A stretch of DNA of 22,980 nucleotides from Bacillota bacterium (lineage in GTDB: Bacteria; Bacillota; Bacilli; Paenibacillales; Paenibacillaceae), in contig JAEWPC010000039.1 in NCBI GenBank assembly GCA_023460795.1, forward strand, positions 1-22,980, given 5' to 3'. The notes beneath the pieces were generated by a model. That model had not been told where the DNA came from and searched no databases. It saw only the letters and a list, made by a program, of their open reading frames with translations. Position numbers and translations under genes: made by a program. Of the stretch, positions 13,930 through 21,743 are shown one piece after another (the first letter of the stretch is position 1; every line of letters begins with the position of its first letter).

Positions 13930-15210
13930 GTGACGGAGCCACCAAACGGACTGCGGTTCGATATCTACGAACGGGTGCATCTACCGGAAGACGTAGCCGC
14001 GATCGACGAATTGGAGGAAATCGAGCTTGTGCCCCATATGCAGGTGCTTCCGCGGGAGGACAACATCCTGCTAAGCGGGAATCTGCTGCTGTCCGGCGTA
14101 TACCGCGCGCAGCATTCCGACGAAACGGCGCAGCTTACGCATTGGATACCTGTAGAGATCACGCTGCCGCTTAATCGGGTTCAGAACGTGGACGAGATCG
14201 GCGTGGAAATCGATAATTTCGACGTCGATTTGTTGTCGACAAGGTCGTTGAACGTAACGGGCGTATTGGCCCTGAGAGGGCTGCAAGCGTCCTCCTCCCA
14301 AGAGCCGATCTGGAAGGACGACAGCTTCACGGTCGTCCATCAGGCACGGCCGAGCTACGAGGAGGACTTCGAGCGCGACGGCTTAGCCGCGGGGCAGGCA
14401 ACGGGCGAACCCGACGAGTATGACGATTCCGCGGAGGCTTCTTCCCCGTCTGACGGTTCCTTGCAAGCTTTCGAGCCGGATCGGGTGGAGGAGCAGCCGG
14501 CACTTCAGCCGCAACCGGCGCAGCAACCGCAGCTGCCGCAGGCGGTCTCCAGCCACTCCGATGCGACGAACGAGGGAAGCTGGCTGTCGAGCTTCAAGAG
14601 TTACGGGGATAACGCTAAGCCGCAGGAACAGGCGAGATCGGCGCAGCCCGTACAATCGTCGGATGGGTGGGGAGATTTAAGCCAGCGCCGCGAATCGGCT
14701 CCGCAGGCGAGTCAGCCTGCAGCTCCGTCCTATAATAGCGACTTGGAATCCCCGGCGTCGCAAGATGACGTATCCGAGACCGTGCCGGAAGCTGTCCCGA
14801 CAGCCGCGGCGGCCCCGGAACCGGAACCCGTGAAGATCGCCATTAACGGTTCGCCGTCGGATTATTCGCAACGCATCCAATCCGGCGTCGGGCTGCTGTC
14901 TCAGCTCGGGGATATCGGCGCACGGCGCGAGTCGGACTTGAAGCAGCAAGAAGCCGCTCAAGCGGAAGAAAAAGCGGCTGCCGTAAGCTCGAATGTGAGT
15001 ACCGGCGACGAGCTCGAATGGACGCGCTTATTGTCGGGCGGAGAAAGCGAAGCCCAGTCGTTCCGCAAAGTTCGGATGTGCATCGTGCAGCGCGACGATA
15101 CGCTCGAATCGATAGCGGATCGGTATAACTTACAGCCGCGGGTGCTGCAATCGCACAATAAGCTTAACGATCCGTACTTATCCGAAGGGCAAGTACTCTA
15201 TATTCCATAG
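13930..15210 (+). CDS. spoVID: Spore coat morphogenetic protein SpoVID, LysM-containing
   Basis: SpoVID surrounds the forespore and, with SpoIVA and SafA, drives coat encasement in the mother cell. The 426-residue product has the SpoVID N-terminal domain (about residues 8-118: LRFDIYERVHL, ILLSGNLLLSGVY, HWIPVEITLPLNRV). A long acidic, glutamine/proline/serine-rich linker follows (about 130-375). A C-terminal LysM domain (about 383-426: CIVQRDDTLESIADRYNLQPRVLQ, ending QVLYIP) may bind glycan or lipid II. It is shorter than the B. subtilis protein of about 575 residues because the linker is shorter. The start is GTG 13930 with GAAGGAGGA just upstream; no other start fits. Its place between hemL and valS matches B. 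subtilis, but the ysxE gene that usually follows is absent. Confidence 0.93.
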   Translation: MTEPPNGLRFDIYERVHLPEDVAAIDELEEIELVPHMQVLPREDNILLSGNLLLSGVYRAQHSDETAQLTHWIPVEITLPLNRVQNVDEIGVEIDNFDVDLLSTRSLNVTGVLALRGLQASSSQEPIWKDDSFTVVHQARPSYEEDFERDGLAAGQATGEPDEYDDSAEASSPSDGSLQAFEPDRVEEQPALQPQPAQQPQLPQAVSSHSDATNEGSWLSSFKSYGDNAKPQEQARSAQPVQSSDGWGDLSQRRESAPQASQPAAPSYNSDLESPASQDDVSETVPEAVPTAAAAPEPEPVKIAINGSPSDYSQRIQSGVGLLSQLGDIGARRESDLKQQEAAQAEEKAAAVSSNVSTGDELEWTRLLSGGESEAQSFRKVRMCIVQRDDTLESIADRYNLQPRVLQSHNKLNDPYLSEGQVLYIP

Positions 15211-15241
15211 AGCGGTTGCGACTTCGCTAACGTCCATCGTT

Positions 15242-15278
15242 TAATAACCTCTGGCGATCGACCTGCCAGGGGTTATTA
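15242..15278 (+). other. Long stem-loop after spoVID, no U-tract
   Basis: TAATAACCTCTGGC (15242-15255) pairs with GCCAGGGGTTATTA (15265-15278) over 14 bp including one G-U pair, with a 9-base loop. It is placed like a terminator, 31 bases after the stop, but no T-run follows on either strand. It may protect the spoVID 3' end or act as a weak terminator before the valS promoter. Confidence 0.7.
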
Positions 15279-15297
15279 GGCGTATCTCCGCCCCTTA

Positions 15298-15326
15298 TTG
15301 ACTCTCCCTTCCGCGACGGGTAGAAT
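15298..15326 (+). promoter_or_regulatory. Sigma-A promoter of the valS operon
   Basis: TTGACT (15298-15303) and TAGAAT (15321-15326) are separated by 17 bases. Transcription would start near 15333, at the 5' edge of T-box stem I. Confidence 0.85.
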
Positions 15327-15331
15327 AAGGG

Positions 15332-15608
15332 GAAAGACTTGGATAGGGAAGAGTCACAGATCGTCCTACAGAGAGCGGGGCCGCTGCACGTCAGCGCTGG
15401 AAGGTTCCGCAGGAGACATGAACTGCGACGAGTCGCCCTGGAGTTTCTTGTTCGAACGGACGGCCGTTATTCGGAGCGTACCATAGACCAAGACGGCTGC
15501 TACCGTTATCCTGCGTCGAGTGCCGCTCTGGCCGTATAGGGCCTAGCGGAACGAAGGTGGTACCACGGAAGATGAACCTTTCGTCCTTTGCGACGGGAGG
15601 TTTTTGTG
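15332..15608 (+). ncRNA. T-box leader (tRNA-Val sensing) of valS
   Basis: The T-box sequence AACGAAGGTGGTACCACGG is at 15550-15568. Its TGGT (15558-15561) would pair with the 3' ACCA end of uncharged tRNA, consistent with discriminator A in tRNA-Val. In stem I a base helix (15332-15339 with 15442-15447), a 3-bp helix GGG/CCC (15346-15348 with 15436-15438) and an upper helix TCACAG/CTGCGA (15354-15359 with 15423-15428) frame an internal loop. The 3' strand of that loop is CGAGTCG (15429-15435). The codon GTC (15432-15434), valine, sits there as specifier, matching the downstream gene. When tRNA-Val is uncharged the antiterminator forms and valS is read; when charged, the terminator at 15575 forms. 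Pairings are by eye. Confidence 0.93.
15575..15608 (+). terminator. Leader terminator of the valS T-box
   Basis: AACCTTTCGTC (15575-15585) pairs with GACGGGAGGTT (15592-15602) over 11 bp, two of them G-U, with a 6-base loop and a following T-run. It is the conditional terminator that competes with the T-box antiterminator. Confidence 0.9.
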
Positions 15609-15686
15609 TTTTTATGCGCCGCGATAGGGTGTCGCTATCCCTTGTCATACGGCTGAATATTGCGTCCTATGGAGGTCAATTCGTAC

Positions 15687-18350
15687 ATGTCCGAGACAAA
15701 AAGCTTTAACGTCGAAATGCCGACGACCTACGATCCGGCGAGCGCCGAACGCAAATGGTACGACGCGTGGCTGCAAGGCGGATACTTTCAAGCGGGACGC
15801 CGTCCCGACGCGCCTAAATATACGATCGTCATTCCTCCTCCGAACGTAACGGGCATGCTTCACATCGGGCATGCGCTCGACTTCACGCTGCAAGATATCA
15901 TGATCCGGTTCAAACGGATGCAGGGCTTCGACGCGCTGTGGCTGCCGGGCACCGACCATGCGGGCATCGCGACTCAGACGAAGGTCGAGCAGAAGCTGCG
16001 CGAGGAAGGTACATCCCGTTACGATCTGGGCCGAGAGGCTTTCCTGGAGAAAGTATGGGAATGGAAGGAGCATTACGCGGGTACGATCCGCAGCCAATGG
16101 GCCAAGATGGGCCTCAGCCTAGATTACTCCCGCGAGCGGTTCACGCTGGACGAAGGCTTGTCCGCGGCGGTTCGCGAAGTGTTCGTGCGCCTATACGACA
16201 AAGGCCTGATCTACCGCGGCAAACGGATTATCAACTGGGATCCGGCCGCTCGCACGGCTTTGTCCGACATCGAGGTCGAGTACAAAGAAGTGAACGGCCA
16301 TCTGTATCATCTCCGTTATCCGCTCGCCGACGGCAGCGGCTCCATTACCGTCGCCACGACGCGTCCGGAGACGATGCTCGGGGATACGGCGGTCGCCGTT
16401 CATCCGGAGGACGAGCGCTATAAGAGCTTGATCGGCAAGATGATCAAGCTGCCGATCGTAGATCGCGAAATTCCGATCATCGCCGACGAATACGTCGATA
16501 AGGAATTCGGAAGCGGCGCGGTTAAGATTACTCCTGCGCACGATCCGAACGACTTCGAAGTCGGCTCGCGCCATAACCTGCCTCAAATCACGGTGATGGA
16601 CGAAGGCGGCCGCATGAACGATCAAGCTGGGCCGTACAACGGTATGGACCGCGCGGAGTGCCGCAAAGCGATCGTGAAAGATTTGCAGGAGCAAGGCGTA
16701 TGCATTCAAATCGAAGATCACGTTCACCAGGTCGGCCATAGCGAGCGTTCCGGAGCGGTCGTCGAGCCGTACCTGTCGACGCAATGGTTCGTCTCGATGA
16801 AGCCGCTCGCGGAGCGCGCGATCGCTAACCAGAAGTCCGGCCAAGGCGTACATTTCGTGCCGGACCGGTTCGAGAAGGTGTATTTGCAATGGATCGAGAA
16901 CGTCCGCGATTGGTGTATTTCCCGTCAGTTGTGGTGGGGACACCGGATTCCGGCTTGGTATAACGATGCGACGGGAGACATCCATGTCGGATTGGAAGCG
17001 CCTGAAGGAGCGGATCAACCGGGCTCGTCTTGGAGACAAGACGAGGACGTGCTCGACACGTGGTTCAGCTCGGCGCTGTGGCCGTTCTCTACGCTCGGTT
17101 GGCCTTCGGATACCGAAGACCTGCAAGCGTACTACCCGACGAGCGTTCTCGTAACGGGCTACGATATCATCTACTTCTGGGTTGCCCGCATGATTTTCAC
17201 GGCGCTCGAGTTCACGGACCGTATTCCGTTCAAAGACGTGCTCATTCACGGTCTCGTCCGCGACGCGGAAGGACGCAAGATGTCCAAGTCGCTCGGCAAC
17301 GGCGTCGATCCGCTCGACGTCATCGCGCAATACGGCGCGGACGCGATGCGGTTCATGATCTCGACGGGCAGCACGCCTGGTCAAGATTTGCGCTTCCGCT
17401 TCGAGAAAGTCGAGCAGGCGCGCAACTTCGCCAACAAAATATGGAACGCTTCGCGGTTCGCGCTCATGAACCTCGAAGGCTTCACCTATGCGGATATCGA
17501 CTTGAGCGGCGAGCTGTCTACCGCCGACCGCTGGATTCTGCACCGGTTTAACGAGACCGCGCAAGAGATTACGCGCCTGATGGAAAGCTACGAGTTCGGC
17601 GAAACCGGCCGACTGCTCTACGACTTCATCTGGGACGATCTGTGCGACTGGTACATCGAGTTCGCGAAGCTTACGCTTTACGGAACGGATCCGATCGCCA
17701 AGCGCAGCACCCAATCGGTCATCTCGTACGTGCTCGATCGCACGCTGCGTCTGCTGCACCCTTTCATGCCTTATTTGTCCGAGGAAATTTGGCAGCATCT
17801 GCCTCACGAACCGGGCGAGACGATCATGCTCGCGGCGTGGCCGACGTACGACGCGTCGTTCGAAGCTTCGGAAGCGGTCAAGGAGATGAAGCTGCTCATG
17901 GAGACGATTCGCGCCGTACGGAACATCCGCGCCGAAGTGAACGTATCGCCGGGCAAGAAGATCGAGCTGCTGCTTAAGCCGACGGGCGCGGAGGAAGAGG
18001 GCATTTTCCGCCGTAACGAAATTTACGTTCAACGCTTCTGCAATACGTCCGCGCTGACGCTCGACCCGTCTCTGACGGCGCCGGACAAGGCGATGACGTC
18101 AATCGTCACGGGAGCCGAGCTATACTTCCCGCTGGCGGGGCTGATCGATATCGCGCAAGAGATCGCTCGTCTGAACAAAGAGCTTGACGCTCTTAACGCC
18201 GAAGTCGACCGCGTGGAGAAGAAGCTGGCTAACGAAGGTTATATCGCCAAAGCTCCCGCGCACGTCGTCGAGCAAGAACGCGCCAAAGGCGCGGATTACA
18301 AAGACAAACGCGACAAAGTGCTGGCGCGTATTGCCGAGCTGCAGGCTTAA
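15687..18350 (+). CDS. valS: Valyl-tRNA synthetase
   Basis: ValS charges tRNA-Val with valine in the cytoplasm and hydrolyses mischarged threonyl-tRNA in an editing domain. The 887-residue product is a normal class Ia enzyme. PPPNVTGMLHIGHA carries the HIGH motif at 59-62. The CP1 editing domain runs from about 190 to 345 and includes TTRPETMLGDTAVAVHP. KMSKS is at 531-535 in GRKMSKSLGNGVDP. The anticodon-binding helical domain follows, and a C-terminal coiled-coil arm (about 825-887, LNKELDALNAEVDRVEKKL) contacts the tRNA. I chose ATG 15687 because GGAGGT (15671-15676) is about 10 bases upstream; in-frame TTG 15660 and ATG 15669 lie before or over that site. Expression is controlled by the T-box leader. 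folC follows 15 bases after the stop, as in B. subtilis. Confidence 0.98.
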   Translation: MSETKSFNVEMPTTYDPASAERKWYDAWLQGGYFQAGRRPDAPKYTIVIPPPNVTGMLHIGHALDFTLQDIMIRFKRMQGFDALWLPGTDHAGIATQTKVEQKLREEGTSRYDLGREAFLEKVWEWKEHYAGTIRSQWAKMGLSLDYSRERFTLDEGLSAAVREVFVRLYDKGLIYRGKRIINWDPAARTALSDIEVEYKEVNGHLYHLRYPLADGSGSITVATTRPETMLGDTAVAVHPEDERYKSLIGKMIKLPIVDREIPIIADEYVDKEFGSGAVKITPAHDPNDFEVGSRHNLPQITVMDEGGRMNDQAGPYNGMDRAECRKAIVKDLQEQGVCIQIEDHVHQVGHSERSGAVVEPYLSTQWFVSMKPLAERAIANQKSGQGVHFVPDRFEKVYLQWIENVRDWCISRQLWWGHRIPAWYNDATGDIHVGLEAPEGADQPGSSWRQDEDVLDTWFSSALWPFSTLGWPSDTEDLQAYYPTSVLVTGYDIIYFWVARMIFTALEFTDRIPFKDVLIHGLVRDAEGRKMSKSLGNGVDPLDVIAQYGADAMRFMISTGSTPGQDLRFRFEKVEQARNFANKIWNASRFALMNLEGFTYADIDLSGELSTADRWILHRFNETAQEITRLMESYEFGETGRLLYDFIWDDLCDWYIEFAKLTLYGTDPIAKRSTQSVISYVLDRTLRLLHPFMPYLSEEIWQHLPHEPGETIMLAAWPTYDASFEASEAVKEMKLLMETIRAVRNIRAEVNVSPGKKIELLLKPTGAEEEGIFRRNEIYVQRFCNTSALTLDPSLTAPDKAMTSIVTGAELYFPLAGLIDIAQEIARLNKELDALNAEVDRVEKKLANEGYIAKAPAHVVEQERAKGADYKDKRDKVLARIAELQA

Positions 18351-18365
18351 CGGAGGGAATGCAAC

Positions 18366-19748
18366 ATGAACAACGAACGTTCCGGAGCCGGCTTTAACAG
18401 CGCCGATGAGGCGATGTCGTGGATTATCGGATTGACGAATTTCGGCATTCGTCCGGGGCTTGACCGGATCAAGCTGCTGATGGAGGCGCTGGGCAATCCC
18501 GAGCGCCGGCTGAAATTCATTCACGTCGCGGGCACGAACGGCAAAGGCTCGGTATGCGCCTACTTGACGAGCGTGCTTCGCAAGGCGAAGTACGACGTCG
18601 GCACGTTCACGTCGCCGTATTTGACTTCGTATGCCAACCGGCTGCAATACAACGGGCAAGATATCGACGACGAGACGCTTTTGCGTCTCGTCAACCGAAT
18701 CAAGCCGGAAGCCGATAAGCTCGCAGGCACCGAATGGGGCGCTCCGACGATGTTCGAGATTACGACGGCGCTCGCGATCCTGTATTACGCTACCGTCGCA
18801 TTCCCGGACTATGTCGTCTGGGAGACGGGACTAGGCGGCCGCCTCGACGTCACGAACATTGTTAGTCCGATCGTCACCGTGATCACGAACGTCGGACACG
18901 ATCATATGGACTTGCTCGGACCAACGATAGCGGATATCGCCAGAGAGAAGGCGGGCATCATTAAAGCCGGCGTTCCGATCATTACGGCCGCCGGTCATCC
19001 GGAAGCCGCCGAGATCATTCGGGAGACGGCCGAGAGCAAGAAGGCTACCTTGTATGCTCTTGGTGATCAATTTACGTTCCAAACGGAATCGGTCCGGGAA
19101 AATGAACAAATTTTTGGTTTCCAAGGGCCGTTCCGCCGGGTACAATCGTTAACGGTGACTTTGAACGGCGCGCATCAGCTTGCGAACGCCGCCGTGGCGG
19201 TCATGACGCTTGAAGTGTTGCGCCAATATTACGCGTTAATCGTCGACGACGAGGATCTCGAGGCTGGGCTTAGAGAGACTTCTTGGCCGGGCCGGCTTGA
19301 GATGGTCTCCCGCTCGCCGCGGATTCTGCTTGACGGAGCGCATAATCCCGAAGGGATGGAGGCCTTGGCCGCCGCCCTGCGCGATATTTACAGCTTCGAT
19401 CGTCTGAACGTGATGATCGCAATGATGCCGAATAAGAATCACGAACATTCCCTGCGGCATATACTACCAATGGTGGATACGCTTGTGATTACGGAGCCCG
19501 ACTTTCATAAGAAAATGGCCGCCGAAGATTTGGCCGCAGTCGCGAACCGACTGAAAGCCGAGCTTGGAGGTCCGCGCGACATCGTCGTCGAGCCGGATTG
19601 GCGGCGCGCTTTGACGCTTCTGCGCGATGCGTCCTCGCAAGCGCCCTCTCAAGGGAATACGCTAAGCGTCGTAACCGGCACGTTATACTTAATTGCCGAC
19701 GTTCGCTCGTGGTTGCTCCACGGAACGAATTCAGAAAAAGGCTGGTGA
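18366..19748 (+). CDS. folC: Folylpolyglutamate synthase / dihydrofolate synthase
   Basis: FolC adds glutamate to (dihydro)folates, and in many bacteria also to dihydropteroate, with ATP. It belongs to the Mur ligase superfamily. The 460-residue product has the ATP loop HVAGTNGKGSV (53-63), the substrate loop TFTSPYLTSYANR near 80-92, and ETGLGGRLDVTN near 155. A second-domain motif, LLDGAHNPEGMEAL, lies near residue 320. Length is slightly above the usual 430. The ATG has GGAGGG (18351-18356) 9 bases upstream. It is in the valS operon, so valine starvation would also raise its transcription. Whether it has both activities cannot be decided from sequence alone. Confidence 0.96.
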   Translation: MNNERSGAGFNSADEAMSWIIGLTNFGIRPGLDRIKLLMEALGNPERRLKFIHVAGTNGKGSVCAYLTSVLRKAKYDVGTFTSPYLTSYANRLQYNGQDIDDETLLRLVNRIKPEADKLAGTEWGAPTMFEITTALAILYYATVAFPDYVVWETGLGGRLDVTNIVSPIVTVITNVGHDHMDLLGPTIADIAREKAGIIKAGVPIITAAGHPEAAEIIRETAESKKATLYALGDQFTFQTESVRENEQIFGFQGPFRRVQSLTVTLNGAHQLANAAVAVMTLEVLRQYYALIVDDEDLEAGLRETSWPGRLEMVSRSPRILLDGAHNPEGMEALAAALRDIYSFDRLNVMIAMMPNKNHEHSLRHILPMVDTLVITEPDFHKKMAAEDLAAVANRLKAELGGPRDIVVEPDWRRALTLLRDASSQAPSQGNTLSVVTGTLYLIADVRSWLLHGTNSEKGW

Positions 19749-19755
19749 AGCGTCG

Positions 19756-21150
19756 TTGCGAACCGCTGAACATGTTCATTTTATCGGTATAGGTGGCTAC
19801 GGTATGAGCGCCATCGCCCGCGTGATGCTGGAGATGGGTTACAAAGTGTCCGGCTCGGACGTCGTACGTCAAGAGCTGACGGAGAAATTAGCGGCAGGCG
19901 GGGCACAAATTTATATCGGCCACGAGCCGGAGAATGTACGGGGCGCAGATCTCGTCGTATATTCAACGGCGATCGCCAAGGACGACGTGGAACGCCGTGC
20001 CGCGGAGCAATTGCACATCCCTACGCTGCATCGGGCCCAGATGCTGGCGCGCTTGTTGAACGCGCGAACGGGTATCGCCGTCGCAGGCGCGCACGGCAAA
20101 ACGACGACGTCCTCCATGATCGCTCTCGTCATGGAGAATTGCGGGCTTGATCCGACATTCATCATCGGCGGCGAGATCGTCAACGTCGGCACGAACGCGA
20201 AAGCGGGCAAAAGCGACTTCGTCGTGGCGGAAGCGGACGAAAGCGACGGCTCCTTCCTCCAATACGAGCCGGCGGTCGGCGTCGTCCTTAACATCGAGGC
20301 CGATCATCTGGAGAATTACGACGGCGATTTCAACAAGCTGAAGGATGCATACGTATCCTTCCTTGGCAATATTCGCGCGAGCGGCTGCGCGGTCGTATGC
20401 GCGGACGACGACAACGTACGGGAAGTCGTGCCGAAGGTCAAGGGGCCGCGAGTCATTACGTATGGCGTCAACTCGTCCGATGCCGATTTCATCGCTACGG
20501 ATATTAACCTCGGCGACCGCTGCGTAACGTTCATGGTACGCAAAGGGAACGATGAGCTGGGTAAGATCGAGCTGTCCGTACCTGGTCGCCACAACGTCTA
20601 TAACGCTCTCGCGACGGTTATCGTCTGTCTCGAGGCGGGCGCTTCTTTCTCCGCGATCGCCGAAGCGATTCGCGAATTCCGCGGCGCCAAGAGACGGTTC
20701 CAAGTGCTCGGCGAAGTGAAGGACATGCTGGTGATCGACGACTACGCGCATCACCCGACGGAAATCCAAGCGACGATCCAAGCCGCCAAAGCGACGGGCA
20801 AGCGGATCATCGCCGTGTTCCAGCCGCAGCGCTATACGCGCACGTACTTCCTGCTCGATGCGTTCAGCAGAGCGTTCTCCGACGCCGACGAGGTCATCAT
20901 TACGGATATTTACTCTCCGGCCGGAGAACAGCGGATCGAGGGCGTGAACTCTCGCAGACTGGTCGAGCTGATCGCGAGCAACAGCAATCCGAACGTGCGG
21001 TATATCCCGACGAAAGAAGAAGTGCGCGATCTGCTCGCGGAAGAGATCAAGCCTAACGATCTTGTTCTGACGATGGGCGCGGGCGATATATGGAAGACGG
21101 CTTACGAGCTTGCGAAGATTCTCCGCGAGCGAGAAGAAGCCGGCGAATAA
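19756..21150 (+). CDS. murC: UDP-N-acetylmuramate--L-alanine ligase
   Basis: MurC adds L-alanine to UDP-MurNAc with ATP, the first amino-acid step of peptidoglycan precursor synthesis in the cytoplasm. From the TTG at 19756 the product is 464 residues. It has the UDP-binding GIGGYGMSAIA at 11-21, the ATP loop GAHGKTTT at 111-118, and EADESDGSFL near 161. The third domain contains DDYAHHPTEI and FQPQRYTRT. I chose the TTG because it gives the short N-terminus usual for MurC, with GGTGA 7 bases upstream. The frame is open back into folC, but a longer product would add about 20 residues translated from the folC end. It starts 7 bases after the folC stop, so translational coupling is likely. murC is not next to folC in B. 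subtilis. Confidence 0.95.
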   Translation: MRTAEHVHFIGIGGYGMSAIARVMLEMGYKVSGSDVVRQELTEKLAAGGAQIYIGHEPENVRGADLVVYSTAIAKDDVERRAAEQLHIPTLHRAQMLARLLNARTGIAVAGAHGKTTTSSMIALVMENCGLDPTFIIGGEIVNVGTNAKAGKSDFVVAEADESDGSFLQYEPAVGVVLNIEADHLENYDGDFNKLKDAYVSFLGNIRASGCAVVCADDDNVREVVPKVKGPRVITYGVNSSDADFIATDINLGDRCVTFMVRKGNDELGKIELSVPGRHNVYNALATVIVCLEAGASFSAIAEAIREFRGAKRRFQVLGEVKDMLVIDDYAHHPTEIQATIQAAKATGKRIIAVFQPQRYTRTYFLLDAFSRAFSDADEVIITDIYSPAGEQRIEGVNSRRLVELIASNSNPNVRYIPTKEEVRDLLAEEIKPNDLVLTMGAGDIWKTAYELAKILREREEAGE

Positions 21151-21164
21151 GCGAAGCGACGATA

Positions 21165-21209
21165 AAGGAAGCTCTCTCTTTTGACTGGGGAGGGCTTCCT
21201 TCTCTTTAT
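21165..21209 (+). terminator. Rho-independent terminator after murC
   Basis: AAGGAAGCTCTCTCT (21165-21179) pairs with GGGGAGGGCTTCCTT (21187-21201) over 15 bp with three G-U pairs, with a 7-base loop and then CTCTTTAT. The U-tract is interrupted but the stem is long. It ends the valS-folC-murC unit. Confidence 0.78.
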
Positions 21210-21240
21210 AACGATATCCCCGTCGCTCAGGGACGTTGGA

Positions 21241-21655
21241 GCGGTGCCACAGAACGCTAGAGAGTCGCGGTGGGGGAAAATGTAGCTGCAACGGTGCCAC
21301 AGAACGCTAGAGAGTCACGGTGGATGAAAATGTACCTGTAGCGGTCCCACAGAACGCTAGAGAGTCACGGTGGCGGAAAATGTACCTGTAGCGGTGCTAC
21401 AGAACGCTAGAGAATCACGGTGGGGGGAAATGTACCTGTAGCGGTGCCACAGAACGCTAGAGAGTGACGGTGGCGGAAAGTGTAGCTGCACCGGTGCCAC
21501 AGAACGCTAGAGAGTCACGGTGGCTGAAAGTGTAGCTGCACCGGTGCCACAGAACGCTAGAGAGTCGCGTTGGCGGAAAGTGTAGCTGCAACGGAGTCAC
21601 AGAACGCTAGAGAGTCACGGTGGCGGAAATGTAGCTGCAACGGCGCCACAGAACG
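21241..21655. repeat. 50-bp tandem repeat array B
   Basis: Eight units start at 21241, 21291, 21341, 21391, 21441, 21491, 21541 and 21591, each 50 bp except the last (49 bp), followed by a partial unit from 21640. Each carries GGTGCCACAGAACGCTAGAG with few changes. Variant joints cluster: units 2-4 end CCTGTA before GCGG, whereas the others end AGCTGCA before ACGG or CCGG, which indicates local duplication. The period is not divisible by three and stop codons recur, so it does not code. The array ends in AGAACGTTCT (21650-21659), a perfect 10-bp palindrome. It fills the space between the murC terminator and the next gene. It shares its core with the array at 1-306. Confidence 0.97.
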
Positions 21656-21743
21656 TTCTAGGAGTAGCCAGTGCCGTTCTATCATATTTCACGCTCGTTT
21701 CTCATATCCTATTGATAGATTGTAGGACAAGGGGAGACGCGGC

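Noticed and set aside
16191..18032. 613-codon open frame on the minus strand within valS
   Set aside because: It is the mirror of a GC-rich valS frame; no start site, family motif or operon context supports it, whereas valS is complete on the plus strand.
19963..21300. 445-codon open frame on the minus strand across murC
   Set aside because: It is a shadow of murC codon usage with arginine/histidine-rich, motif-free translation; it also runs into the repeat array.
21241..21655. CRISPR array or repeat protein gene
   Set aside because: Units are homogeneous along their whole length, the period is not a multiple of three, and stop codons recur in all frames.
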